A stretch of DNA of 64,000 nucleotides from Prionace glauca (GCA_037974335.1 CM075760.1:40774603-40838602), one strand, 5' to 3'. Shown: positions 1 to 9,389, numbered from the stretch's first letter. Notes: generated by a model not told the origin, from the letters alone. Numbers and translations: made by a program.

Positions 1-400
1 TCACCACCCTTTGAGTGAAGAAGTTCCTCCTCAACTCCGTTCTAAACTGCACCCCCCCCCCTTATTTTGAGGCTGTGCCCTCTAGTCCTGCTGAGGCAGA
101 ATCCCCAAAGTTTCTATCCATCCCTCTCTATCATCAATTAGATCATTCACATCTTTCAATTCTGAGCTTCACCTTTCCCAAGCATTCCAAACTCCTCTCA
201 CATCATTCACCTTCTTTTTTTTGGTTCGTAACAATTTAGCCAGGGGAGGGGGCGGGGGGAAAAACCTTCTCAAGGTTTTCATGTCACACTGTTTCCCAGT
301 TTCAGATGTTTCAATAAGATCATCTCTGATTATTCTGAATTCCAGAGCGAACAGACTCATCCCACTGAATCTCTCCTCTCAGGAGAAACGCAGAAATCAG
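1..400 (-). mobile_element. Degenerate CR1-like LINE 3' fragment (subfamily 1), cut by the window edge
   Basis: The first 125 bases match, in antisense, the LINE segment seen better preserved at 43243-43790 and 49378-49930 (the 'caccaccctttgagtgaagaag' stretch and the 'ttgaggctgtgccctctagtcctg' stretch). From about 285 to 400 a diverged continuation is visible. The middle is degraded. No open reading frame survives. Confidence 0.55.
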
Positions 401-714
401 TCGCCCCACAGCGTCTGTGAAGGGAACAACATCTAAATCTTCCGGCTGGATGAACTGGCCTCGGAGCTGGAGAAGTCAGAGTTGTAACACTAACGATAAA
501 CTCTAAAGAACATACATGTCATATACAGAACATACATGTCAGATACACACAAAGCACACATGTCAAATCTCGTCACTTCCAAGTTGCGTCTTTTAACTTT
601 CTGCTCTCCACCTCAGACATTTCCACATTCATCAAAAACCCCCCACCTCAAACCCCATCCTGCTCCTCAATCCACCGATAATATTACTCGTACCGCAAGG
701 AGTTCGCAGCATTT
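401..714. other. No gene seen; short direct repeat
   Basis: Nothing recognisable apart from a short direct repeat around 508-541, where the words 'gaacatacatgtca' occur twice. The base composition becomes C/A-rich towards the tRNA that follows. Confidence 0.5.
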
Positions 715-787
715 GGCTCCATAGCTCAGTGGTTAGAGCACTGGTCTTGTAAACCAGGGGTCGCGAGTTCAATTCTCGCTGGAGCCT
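715..787 (+). tRNA. tRNA-Thr (anticodon TGT)
   Basis: A full 73-nt cloverleaf can be drawn by eye. The acceptor stem pairs GGCTCCA with TGGAGCC. The D arm has the usual TAGCTCAGTGG box A. The anticodon stem pairs CTGGT with ACCAG around the loop CTTGTAA (anticodon TGT), and the T arm has GTTCAATTC. It reads ACA codons as threonine. No run of four T follows at once, so the terminator is weak or further away. First of five intact-looking tRNA genes in the left 8 kb. Confidence 0.93.
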
Positions 788-1190
788 CCAGGCAAAGGTT
801 AGCTCATACATACTCTGGGTAAAAGGGAAGTCGTACTCAGAAGGGAAACAGAGTGTTCTTATGAGTGGAGGGGCAGATCAGGTGCCATTTTGGAAAGCAA
901 AACGATATTCTTCTTTGGGAGAAGAAATCGAAAGAGCAGAACATATTTGACGAGCTGATAAATATAAATGTTGATATTAAGAATAGAGTAGATGCGTTTG
1001 TACAAGGAATGTATAAAGTTAGTGTGTTGGTGCAGCTGATAATTGGAATGAGAATTACATTTTGTTCTTATTGCTGGCAGACTGGAGTTTAAAAATAACG
1101 AGGTGTTTCTCCTGTTAAACAGGATTTTGTGGAAACCAGGTTCAATATTCTGCGCAGATGTGACAGTCACATTTAAAAATGGATATGCTT
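788..1190. other. No gene seen
   Basis: Mixed-composition sequence. Two short overlapping open frames on opposite strands (near 865-1170) look like chance: they have no domain-like composition and no related copy elsewhere in the window. Confidence 0.5.
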
Positions 1191-1194
1191 TGCA

Positions 1195-1670
1195 TTAGAT
1201 ACGGTAAAGAGAAGGTTCACCAGATTGCTCCCTGGGGTCAGTGAGTTGTCCTGTGATGAAATTCTCTGGAGTTTAGAAGAATAAGCGGTGATCTATTTAA
1301 ACTTACACAGTGCTGATTCGGTTTGATAGGATGGAGGCTGAGAGATTTTCTTTCTCTCTGCTGGTCGGGAATCTAACCCCCTGCGGCACAGATCACCGGC
1401 TGCTCATTTAGGGTAAGATAAGGAGAAATTACTTCACTCAAAGGGCAAGAATCTTTGATATTTTCTGTGCCTGACAGTGACGTATGCCCCATCATCGAGC
1501 ACATTTAAGGTTGGGATAAACAGGTTTCTGATCTCTTAGAGAATTCAGGGATCTGGGGAGCTGGTGGAAAAACTAAGTTGTATCCCAATATCAGCCATGA
1601 TGGTATTGAATGGTGGAAATCTCGTTGGACCGAATGGCCTGCTCCTCCTCCTATGATTCCTGTTAGAATA
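1195..1670 (+). mobile_element. LINE 3'-end relic, plus orientation
   Basis: Shows the order typical of the 3' ends of these LINEs: a diverged 'gttcaccagattgctccctgggg' stretch, 'aaggagaaattacttcactcaaag' near 1420, and the closing 'ggaccgaatggcctgctcctcctcctatg' near 1630. The same tail occurs at 3770-3960. The coding frame is destroyed. Confidence 0.65.
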
Positions 1671-1846
1671 AAAACAGGAAGGACTGGAATTTCTCAGCAG
1701 GGCTTGAAACAGATGTGGAGTTAAGTTTCCGAGTTCAATATGATTCTTTTCAAACGAGTAACTGAGTGTGAATTATAACAAGTAGCACAACATCGAGACT
1801 GCAAACACTTCCAGTATCACTAGTTTCGGTCTTTTTGAGCTCACAC

Positions 1847-2100
1847 TACTATCAGATATTTCAGATGGTGAATAACCATATAAGTCTGCACCTAGAAACC
1901 CATTAAATTCTGTTGGGGACTGAACGAGATGCGAATAAATGCTCGGTGTCAAAATCGAACTTTCCCCTCAGTGCACTTTATTTCATAGAAAACATTTGAG
2001 GGTGAAATCAGAACAATGATAACATGTCTTTAACACCGAGGTTCAGATAATGTTAAGCAACAAACTGAAATCAAACAATTTTCCCTTCCCCGACATGAGA
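1847..2100. repeat. Dispersed duplicate Y, copy 1
   Basis: About 250 bp with clear similarity to 8335-8700. Shared landmarks are 'tttcagatggtgaataac', 'agtctgcacctag', 'ggtgtcaaaat' and 'agattcagataatgtt'-like words in compatible order. Both copies lie close to tRNA genes. Identity of the element is unknown. Confidence 0.6.
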
Positions 2101-2112
2101 AAGCTTAATCAA

Positions 2113-2185
2113 AAGTCCTGCCCGGATTCGATCAGGTGACCTTGCGCGTGTGAGGCGAGTGTGATAACCGCTACACTACAGAAAC
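2113..2185 (-). pseudogene. tRNA-Val (CAC) pseudogene
   Basis: The minus strand reads GTTTCTGTAGTGTAGCGG and continues into a valine-like anticodon loop CTCACAC. The T stem no longer pairs (CACCTG against CCGGG), the acceptor 3' side has changed to CAGGACT, and two anticodon-stem pairs are lost. Related to the better copy at 3133-3203 and lying within the same tandem duplication. Confidence 0.8.
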
Positions 2186-2591
2186 AGCTGGAAACAGGGT
2201 AGAGCAAACCTGCCTGTCTTCAATGTTCAACTGCGCTGTGTTGCTGCAGGTTCCGATGGTTAGACTGAGAGCCCATGTCACTGAATTCAGGAAGATAACC
2301 GTTACTTTCAAGCTGATTGTACAACTTATCCCCAACACCAACATTTAAAAGCGTTCGTCTCGCAAATATCTAAGGGAGCAATGATTTCTACCCATTCATT
2401 AACACATCATTTTCATCTTTCTTCCAATAATCATCCGCATTTTGTATCCTGTCGCTCCCGTACTTCTTTGTTCTTTAAATGTGACATTTCCAATTCAGAT
2501 ACTGAAAAGGAAATCTCCCTGATACTGATTCCGACAGAACTGGTACAGACCGGGAAGTAACACAGGATTGTTGTACAACAATAAATCTACA

Positions 2592-2636
2592 TTCCCTGAC
2601 CGGGAATCGAACCCGGGCCGCGGCGGTGAAAGCGCC
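2592..2636 (-). pseudogene. Truncated tRNA-Glu (TTC), 3' half only
   Basis: The 3' 45 nt of a glutamate tRNA are preserved, including the TTC anticodon region, the variable loop, a perfect T arm and the acceptor 3' strand CAGGGAA. The 5' half is replaced by unrelated sequence at a sharp boundary near 2636. The full-length partner is at 3624-3695. With no D arm or 5' acceptor strand it cannot fold as a tRNA. Confidence 0.85.
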
Positions 2637-2932
2637 TGTTTCTGCACTGTAGGGTTCTAGGGTTCTGTGTCTATTACTTCCCTTCAAAAATCAGAGCAAC
2701 AGGAAATTAAGAAACGACGAGCTTAAGGGCAGTTTAAATGATGGTGTCCCTTCAGTGCAGCTAATTGTGTTTCTAAAGTGAGATGATTTCTGTTTGTTAC
2801 ACAGTTCAGGCTGACCTGATTCAGAGAAGGATCAGGCTCAATCCTCCCGATGGCCTTTCCCAACTCCATTTCTTCAAAAGAATTTCAGTAACATTTCCAT
2901 TAAATAATATGATTGTGACATATGTCAATGTG

Positions 2933-3000
2933 GTTGTATGTCCGAGCGGTCTAAGGCTCCAATCTCCGTGGAGGTGTGGGTTCGAATCCCAACGCGAGTG
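2933..3000 (+). pseudogene. tRNA-Leu pseudogene lacking the anticodon arm
   Basis: The D-arm text 'gtccgagcggtctaagg' is followed directly by the variable-arm and T-arm text of a leucine tRNA ('ctccaatctccgtggagg', then 'gggttcgaatccca'). The roughly 13 nt holding the anticodon are missing. In vertebrate tRNA-Leu(AAG) the missing block is bordered by two copies of TAAGG; only one remains here, which suggests deletion between short direct repeats. The acceptor strands also fail to pair. Confidence 0.75.
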
Positions 3001-3132
3001 AAATGGGTTGAAATTTTGATCCTTACTGCTGTTGTAAGATTGAATGCAGGAGTGTGCGCAGTGTCGTTTTCGTCATGTGATTCTTCTGTGAAATGTGCGC
3101 CTTTTCCTCCAGTTCACTTACAGTATAATGAG

Positions 3133-3203
3133 TGTTCCTGCCCGGTTTCGAACCGGGGACCTTTCGCGTGAGGCGGACGTGATAACCACTACACTACAGA
3201 AAC
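3133..3203 (-). pseudogene. tRNA-Val (CAC) with shortened anticodon loop, probably inactive
   Basis: Acceptor (GTTTCTG with CAGGAAC), D arm and T arm (CCCGG/CCGGG with GTTCGAAAC) all fold well. The anticodon region is two bases short: CTCACG in place of the usual CTCACACG. This leaves a loop of about five bases or forces re-pairing. Length is 71 nt instead of 73. Everything else is intact, so the copy may still be transcribed. Confidence 0.75.
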
Positions 3204-3623
3204 AACTGGGAAACTAATGGAGCAAATCTGCCTGTCTGCAATGTTCAACTGCGCTGTGTTGCTGCAGGTTCCGATGGTTAGACTGAGAGCCCATGTCACT
3301 GAATTCAGGAAGATAACCGTTACTTTCAAGCTGATTGTACATCTTATCCCCAACATCAACATTTAAAAGCATTCGTCTCGCAAATATCTAAGGGAGCAAT
3401 GATTTCTACCCATTCATTAATGCATAATTTTCATCTTTCTTCGAATAATCTCAGCATTTGTATCATCAGCGCTTTGTAATCTGTCGCTCCCTTTTTCATT
3501 TGTTCTTTAAATGTGACATTTCCAATTCAGATACTAAAGAGGAAATCTCCCTGATACTGATTCCGACAGAACTGGTGCAGACCGGGAAGTAACATAGGAT
3601 TGTTGTACAGCAATAAATCTACA

Positions 3624-3695
3624 TTCCCTGACCGGACATCGAACCCGGGCCGCGGCGGTGAAAGCGCCGAATCCGAACCACTAGACCACCAGGGA
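3624..3695 (-). tRNA. tRNA-Glu (anticodon TTC)
   Basis: The minus strand gives a 72-nt cloverleaf. The acceptor pairs TCCCTGG with TCAGGGA, and the D arm contains TGGTCTAGTGG. The anticodon arm has loop CTTTCAC (anticodon TTC). The T arm is GGTTCGATG, with one G-T wobble in the stem relative to the common vertebrate sequence. It decodes GAA as glutamate. Likely functional; the T-arm change is the only blemish. Confidence 0.85.
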
Positions 3696-3769
3696 AGCCA
3701 GCTGGTTTCAAACTATTACTTCATCCATGAGTCACCCACCTTTAGTTTTATTTCGACATAGACACAATC

Positions 3770-3960
3770 TCAGGATAAGGCGCTGATGATTCAGGACTGA
3801 GATGAGGAGAAATTGCTTCACTCAAAGGCTGGTGAATCTTGGGAATTCTCTACTCCAGAGGGTGTTGATGCTCCGTCATTGAACACATTTCAGTTTGGGT
3901 TAAACAGATTTATGATCTGGCCCGGAATGAATGGAAGCAGGGATGTGGAATTGGAACAAA
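3770..3960 (+). mobile_element. LINE 3'-end relic, plus orientation
   Basis: Contains 'gaggagaaattgcttcactcaaagg', a tail of the form 'gggaattctctactccagagggtg', and the 'cattgaacacatttca' segment also found at 1195-1670. Degenerate and short. Confidence 0.6.
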
Positions 3961-4018
3961 TGCTCAGCCAATAGCTCATTTTTCAGTTGTTTTTTTTATG
4001 TTTAAAGGTATAATGGAA

Positions 4019-4085
4019 GCACACATATATATACACACGATATATATACATGAAATAGTGTACAGATATATATATATATATATAA
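4019..4085. repeat. (TA)n / (CA)n simple repeat
   Basis: A run of alternating TA and CA dinucleotides, broken by 'catgaaatagtgtac'. Confidence 0.85.
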
Positions 4086-4257
4086 AATGTTATATGTAAT
4101 ATGTTTGAAGTCAATCGTCATTAAATAATGTTGGTAATACTAGATAACAGTACAGCCGGGAACAATTCACAGCTATTTTTTATTGGCACCCACGGACCCA
4201 TTGCCAACAGGTAACTGTTTAACCGTGAATGCTGATGGTGAGGAAGTAGTAAAATTC

Positions 4258-4331
4258 CGACTTTGGGTGGTCTCGAACCACCAACCTTTCCGTTAATAGC
4301 CAAACGCGCTGACCAATTGCGCTACAGAGAC
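4258..4331 (-). pseudogene. tRNA-Asn pseudogene with ATT in the anticodon position
   Basis: 74 nt aligned with the intact tRNA-Asn at 6068-6141. Box A and most of the T arm are kept. The loop reads CTATTAA instead of CTGTTAA, the anticodon stem has a G-G clash, and the acceptor has two mismatches (GTCTCTG against CAAAGTC). Both copies share 5' and 3' flanking text such as 'ccgtgaatgctgat', so the two genes arose by local duplication and this copy decayed. Confidence 0.8.
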
Positions 4332-4439
4332 TAAGACAGCAGCTGAACCAGTTTGTGACCAATGATCACGCAATCTGAAGCTTAATTTCATTATTAATGC
4401 ACTGGGCTGTGCTTCGAAAACGGCTACAATTAACCTTGT

Positions 4440-4780
4440 CTCATTTATGACTGTTCATGGCAGTGTTCACTACAATCACACATTTGGTGCAGTCTTGTAC
4501 AGTAATGCACTAGGCCATGTCTCTTTATATACTGCGTTTGACTCATTTGAATCATTATTGCAATAGACTTTGCACTGTTTACATTACATTACATGCCGCT
4601 TCATTTATTAATACATATAGACATGCCATGATAACTGCTACAAATCATCGTCTCTGAACTATTATTACTTAGTCAAGAGTCCACTTACGTTACATTAGGC
4701 TCCATCTCAGATATTATTGTGCGAGGCTCTATGTCATGCACTACTGAACACACCCGTGTATCACGAATAAAGCAGACACT
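4440..4780. repeat. Unclassified dispersed repeat X
   Basis: Strongly similar to 58380-58710: shared words are 'gactcatttgaatcat', 'attgcaatagac', 'ctacaaatcat', 'gctccatctcagatat' and 'gtcatgcactactgaacac'. Built from loosely tandem units around 'tctctttata..tac..a'. Related blocks occur at 55480-56445 and elsewhere. No coding capacity; class unknown. Confidence 0.65.
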
Positions 4781-4799
4781 TTCTCACTAATTGTTTTTC

Positions 4800-6060
4800 T
4801 ATCAAATGTGTCTAATAGATGGAATCGAACAAAGAGCGAGTGAGAAGAATAGATGGATATTAACTAAAAAGTGCAGTATAATTGTGTGGATGAAATTGTG
4901 TTATAGATCAGAGTGAGTTAGGTCTCGAACTGTGCTAAAGTCAAAAATTATAACAAGGAACTATATTTACATACACACAGAACATATTATAGAGGCAGGG
5001 TTCAGGCTGGATTTCTGAACGGATTAAGGAAAAAACTGAGCGCCGAGGAATGGAAAATCCAGCGAAAAAGAGGCATGTATCCAATTATAATGAAATATTA
5101 TTTGATAATGTCTGGATGATAAAATAGACAAATCATTAAATCACTAAAATGTAAGGTTATTCAATAATTAGCTGGTAATCGACATGTTCACTAGCGGGAA
5201 GGTAAATAGGAATGCAAGTATTAAATTCACTATCCTTCGGCCAGATTTCCCTTTGAATCTTACTGACAGAGACATTAATACCATTGCTTTACTGATTGTT
5301 CTCTTTCCATGGAAACAGGGAAATACATTTTCCTCAAATATCTCCTCAAACCTGCTGCACTAACCTTGTGATTAAAATGGTACAACACCACCATCTGCTG
5401 GCGGTCAACAGCAGCTGCAGGCGCTAGTGCTTGTGAGTCTGCGAACCGGTTACTGAAATATGAATACTGAACGATATTGTCCGAGATTGGAGTTTGTAGA
5501 AGGATCTCGGCTGGTGTATTCGCCCTTTTTATAACCAGGCACCGCAGATAAACAGTGTTCTTCATTTCCCATTGGGAGATAATGTCTGGAGATTGAATTT
5601 GGGATTATTTGAAACTTCAAATTGCACATTCGATGCAGTTACCAAACGTTAATCAAATTCAGAATCTTAGTGGGTAAACATTTCTGCCCTCTGCAATTCG
5701 TTTGTCCGACATTTTCACGGTTTAGTCTTAAAAAAGGCACAAAGAATTAGACATTTACAGGGATACACACACACACACACACACACAGGTTATTGGAGCC
5801 TACAGAGAAACAGGGGAGCATACACAGATTCATGGACACATGTAGATGTAGGGGCACACTAGATTCAGATACACCAAGATTCAGGCGCAGACACATAGAG
5901 ATCCTGGTAACTCGAAAGATACAAGGGCACGCACAGTATCAGAGGTATATACAATGTCTCAGCTTGTACACTGCCAAATTCTCTCTCGTAGTTCCAAACT
6001 TTTGATTGAGTTGAAGCAGGCAACTGTTTACCCGTGAATGCTGATAGTGAGAAAAATAGC
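4800..6060. other. No gene seen
   Basis: Unremarkable A/T-leaning sequence. A short (CA)n run is at 5767-5788. The 96-codon open frame on the minus strand near 5275-5565 and others here have no recognisable motif and no second copy in the window. Confidence 0.5.
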
Positions 6061-6067
6061 AAAAATC

Positions 6068-6084
6068 CGTCCCTGGGTGGTATC

Positions 6085-6120
<36 letters not shown>

Positions 6121-6141
6121 GACCAATTGCGCCACAGAGAC
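6068..6141 (-). tRNA. tRNA-Asn (anticodon GTT)
   Basis: A 74-nt cloverleaf on the minus strand. GTCTCTG pairs perfectly enough with CAGGGAC, box A is TGGCGCAATTGG, the anticodon arm TTCGG-CTGTTAA-CCGAA is perfect, and the T arm has GGTTCGATACC. It decodes AAC/AAT as asparagine. The 3' flank on this strand contains runs of five T about 5 and 13 nt downstream, a proper RNA polymerase III terminator. Looks functional. Confidence 0.94.
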
Positions 6142-6524
6142 TGAGACGACAGCAGTTACGTATATTCTAAACTAGTGTGACGAAAACCTGTTCCAGAACT
6201 GCAGCATGACGGCACTGTTTACAATTCTATACAAGTCTCTTTAGTTCCGTTGATCCTTCAGCACTGCTGCAGTGTGTTGGTTATTCCCTTTCTCCTATGA
6301 ACGGGCAGGTAAAATAAATCCATGTATCTTATCACAGGGAGGAATTGAAAAGGAGTCAAGGGAACGAACCACAAGTAGCCTAACGATCTAGTACTTGCCA
6401 CTCAATCATCAATAACAACATTGCGATCCATTTCCCTCAAGATTTAATATTTCCCCTTGTTTTCTCCTAATTTTAGCAGGATATTCGCTTCAATATAGAG
6501 AGTGAACAGAGAATGAAGGGACTT
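6142..6524. other. No gene seen
   Basis: Spacer between two tRNA genes on the same strand. No repeat or motif recognised. Confidence 0.5.
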
Positions 6525-6595
6525 TGCATTGGCCGGGAATCGAACCCGGGCCTCCCGCGTGGCAGGCGAGAATTCTACCACTGAACCATCAATGC
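6525..6595 (-). tRNA. tRNA-Gly (anticodon GCC)
   Basis: A 71-nt cloverleaf on the minus strand. The acceptor GCATTGA/CCAATGC has one A-C mismatch at the base of the stem, where other vertebrates have G. The D arm is TGGTTCAGTGG, the anticodon loop is CTGCCAC (anticodon GCC), and the T arm CCGGG-TTCGATT-CCCGG is perfect. It decodes GGC/GGT. Otherwise identical by memory to the canonical vertebrate gene, so likely active. Confidence 0.92.
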
Positions 6596-7077
6596 TGCTC
6601 TTGCTAGTGAGATTCCCACATGCTCTCTCTTCCTTCACACTCAGCAGCATTGTAATTTCCTGATTTTGTCCTTTCATTCCCCAAATGCCCACAAATGCTC
6701 TCACTCAAATCTCACACACAACATCGCACAAGTCTCTCATGCTGTTAACACCTTCCTTTCATTCACAACCGCATCTCAAACTTTCAACCTTCCTCCAAAA
6801 CACAAGCACTCTGCAACAATGCCCCTCTCACACAGCCTCACTCTCCCAAAAATGCCTCTGCTTTCACCACATCAGTCTAAACACGCTTAAAACTTGTTCA
6901 AATTATTTGCACACTATTTCTTCCACTCAACCCATATCACTACAATACGCCTCATGCCATTCTGCAAAAGCTTTCAGTTGCTACATTTCTTCAAAGCTGG
7001 TACCCAGTGCGACACCAGGCCAAACTTCCACTGTCAACACTTGATAACACCTATATAGGGTTACAAGTTAACTCGGA
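6596..7077. other. C/A-rich sequence, no gene seen
   Basis: 6660-7040 is rich in 'ctcac' and 'cacac'-like words that give long open frames on the plus strand by composition. No domain or splice pattern is convincing. Confidence 0.5.
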
Positions 7078-7190
7078 ATGAGTTAAAAATAGGGCTTCGG
7101 AGAGCTAGGAGGGGGCATGAGAAGTCCTTGCCAAGTTGGATAAAGGAAAACCCCAAAGCTTTTTACTCTTACGTTAAAAAATGCATTAAA
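7078..7190 (+). mobile_element. LINE ORF2 fragment (linker before reverse transcriptase)
   Basis: Translates as ...RRGHEK followed by WIKENPKAFYSYVKK. This matches the segment RIKENPKAFYSYIRNN encoded by the larger LINE at 48693-49370. It is a short fragment in plus orientation. Confidence 0.7.
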
Positions 7191-7200
7191 TCTTCATATA

Positions 7201-7257
7201 TCGAGGCCAGTCTGCGACATCTGAAAGCAATGAATCCTCACCACGAGACCACCAGGA
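7201..7257 (-). pseudogene. Degenerate tRNA-Glu-like sequence
   Basis: The minus strand begins TCCTGGTGGTCTCGTGG and reaches GATTC then GCTTTCA, corresponding to the D arm and TTC anticodon loop of tRNA-Glu. The T arm and 3' acceptor strand are not recognisable. A relic only. Confidence 0.55.
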
Positions 7258-7653
7258 TCCCATCTGCCTGATTCTCCCAGATACTGATTACAGGAATGTG
7301 CACAGCGCCAATTGTCCGCACTTAAACACTCCTTCCTGTCTGTTAAGATTTGAAATTGTTCATATTTTCACATTGACTTCCAGTGTGATGAAAGCAGAGC
7401 TGTGATAAGCTGATGTTGTTCAATGGATTTACTGCAGTAAGGTTTATGTCAGTTCGATGCAAACATTGGTGTTTGAATGTGGTCAGTTACAGTGAAATTT
7501 AATGCAGTGGAAAGTAGCCTACTCATTTTTACAGGAGGAACCAGCAAGGGAAATATAAATATGAATAATTGTGCAACGGGACTGATATTTCTCCCTGCTG
7601 TTCAAATTGGCACAAGTATTGATCCACGATTTTGAGGCGCTGCGCATGTGTTG
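7258..7653. other. No gene seen
   Basis: Spacer before tRNA-Gln; no feature recognised. Confidence 0.5.
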
Positions 7654-7725
7654 GGTTCTGTGGTGTAATGGTGAGCACTCTGGACTCTGAATCCAGCGAT
7701 CCGAGTTCAAATCTCGGCAGAGCCT
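7654..7725 (+). tRNA. tRNA-Gln (anticodon CTG)
   Basis: A 72-nt cloverleaf. The acceptor pairs GGTTCTG with CAGAGCC (one T-G wobble), the D arm is TGGTGTAATGG, the anticodon arm CTGGA-CTCTGAA-TCCAG is perfect (anticodon CTG), and the T arm is CCGAG-TTCAAAT-CTCGG. It decodes CAG as glutamine. A 'TTGTTTT' tract directly after it serves as a polymerase III stop. Likely functional. Confidence 0.93.
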
Positions 7726-7789
7726 TGTTTTAATTTGCAAATACAGATGATGGATTGGCTGAAGGGCGTTTCATTTAAATTTATCACCA

Positions 7790-7865
7790 AGTCCTATTCG
7801 AGAGGAGAATTTGCCAGCCCGTTCAGCTGCTGTTACTCAATTCAAGGGCAATTAGGGATGATCGT
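7790..7865. mobile_element. Short SINE-like fragment
   Basis: Carries 'ttcaagggcaattagggatga', a phrase shared with the repeat family seen at 44420-44590 and 63020-63135. Too short to classify. Confidence 0.4.
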
Positions 7866-7986
7866 AAATGAATAAAGACAATCCCAATAATGGACCTTGT
7901 CCTCACAAGTAAACGCAAACTTTTTCACAATGTTTCTGCCTGAAACTTCCGAAACGTCGAGCTAATATGTAACAACTATCCCACTT

Positions 7987-8055
7987 TCCCATGTGGCGCA
8001 ATGGGTAACGCGTCTGACTACGCATCAGAAGATTCTTGGTTCGCTCAGTGCAAAG
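7987..8055 (+). pseudogene. tRNA-Arg (ACG) pseudogene
   Basis: Body reads ATGTGGCGCAATGGGTAACG, with anticodon loop CTACG (anticodon ACG), as in vertebrate tRNA-Arg. The T arm is shortened (GGTTCGCTCAGTGC), and CCC at the 5' end has no partner at the 3' end. Not expected to fold or function. Confidence 0.75.
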
Positions 8056-8334
8056 TTTTAAAAGGTGTTCACAAATTCCTTGTTACTTTCGATGAAAAAG
8101 GTATTTAATCGCTTTATACGTATTCAGACAAATGGTGGCAAGCATATTTTCAGCTTCTCTGGAGAAAGTAATGTTAGGAAATTGCTAATGAAGAGCAACC
8201 GACTATTTTAAGTTTTTTTCCTTGAAAACAATAATTTAATAAGATTAGGATATTAAATAAATGCTAAACTCAAATACATTTTGGACAGAATTCAACATGT
8301 CTTAGAGAATTTACACTATTTTGTAAATATTTTG

Positions 8335-8700
8335 ATAAAATTCAGCATTTCTGATTTTGGAGAAAGCAGTTCAAGCTGAGGTCAGAGCAAAGATAATATG
8401 ACTGTAACATCGAGATTCTGATAATATTCAGCACCAAACTGAAATCATAGACTTTCCTCACCCTAGCATGTTTCAGATGGTGATTAACTATGTTAGTCTG
8501 CACCTAAACCTATTAAATTGTCTTGTAGACTGGATGACTTGCTGATATGTGCAGGTGTCAAAATAGGGAAGTTTCTTTCCTGACATTGCATCAAACAATT
8601 TATCATTTCTTATTTGACACAAAGCATTTGAGGCCGAGGCCAGAGCGAAGATACTATGGGCGTAACATCGAGATTCAGATAATGTTCAGGAACAAAATGC
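8335..8700. repeat. Dispersed duplicate Y, copy 2 (itself internally repeated)
   Basis: Similar to 1847-2100. Within this copy the segment ending 'aacatcgagattctgataatattcag' (near 8405) recurs near 8665 as 'aacatcgagattcagataatgttcag', so it contains its own roughly 255-bp duplication. Confidence 0.6.
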
Positions 8701-9000
8701 CCCGGCCGATGAAGGCATGCTTTAAGGTGCGAGGGGCAAGGTTTAAAGGAGATGGACATGGCAGATTGTTTGCACAGAGAGTAGGGGGTTCCTGGAACTC
8801 GCTGCCGGGGAGAGATAGTAGAAGCGGATGCAGTTGTGACTTTTACATCACTTGACAAATACATAAATAGGATGGGAATAGAGGGATATGGTCCCGGAAG
8901 GATAGGGGGTTTTAGTTAAGTCGGACAACATGGTCAGTGAAGGTTTGAAGGGCCGAATGGTATGATCTTGGGCTGTAATTTTCTCTGTTCTTTGTACTGC
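8700..9000 (+). mobile_element. LINE 3' end, plus orientation
   Basis: Encodes a decayed version of the C-terminal LINE segment: 'gtgcgaggggcaaggtttaaagg', then 'gtttgcacagagagtagggggttcctggaactcgctgcc', then the tail 'gaagggccgaatgg...tgtaattttctctgttctttgta'. This corresponds to the 'RVVG.WNALP' region of the better copies. Confidence 0.7.
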
Positions 9001-9389
9001 CATTTTTCTTTATCCAAACTGAGCCTCAGACCCTGTAGCTCTATATTTAGCCACTTCATCTCTGACATCTTCTCCACTCACACAACCCTGTGAGGTGTCT
9101 GTACTGATCTTATTGTGGCATCATGAGCGTTCCACATACAACATGACTTGTATCTATAAATTCTCATCTTGAACATTTCAATTGAAATTTCAAAGCAAGC
9201 AGAGCCTTTTGAGCAAAATGGTTCAGATTCCCATCCCCTTTAATGTGAACAAGTTGTTTCTGATTTAGTATAGAGGTTGTCTATTAAACAATGACTGAAC
9301 ACAGGGGATGAATGTGAGAAGCTGAAGTTTCCAGTTGAAGAGGTTCCCAGTGTCTCTGAGCAGCTGAACTGGGGAAGCCTTTGGGCAGA
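9001..9389. other. No gene seen
   Basis: Ordinary composition, no recognisable feature. Confidence 0.5.

Larger units (their letters stand above)
2113..2636. repeat. Tandem segmental duplication, unit 1 (tRNA-Val to tRNA-Glu)
   Basis: Nearly collinear with 3133-3695. Both begin with a valine tRNA remnant, continue through the shared stretch starting 'tgcctgtct' and containing 'gttgctgcaggttccgatgg', and end with glutamate tRNA sequence. The offset is about 1.02 kb. Many substitutions and small indels separate the copies, so the event is not recent. Confidence 0.85.
3133..3695. repeat. Tandem segmental duplication, unit 2 (tRNA-Val to tRNA-Glu)
   Basis: Partner of 2113-2636. The glutamate tRNA is complete here and truncated in unit 1, and the valine tRNA is better preserved here. 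Unit 2 is therefore closer to the ancestral state. Confidence 0.85.
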
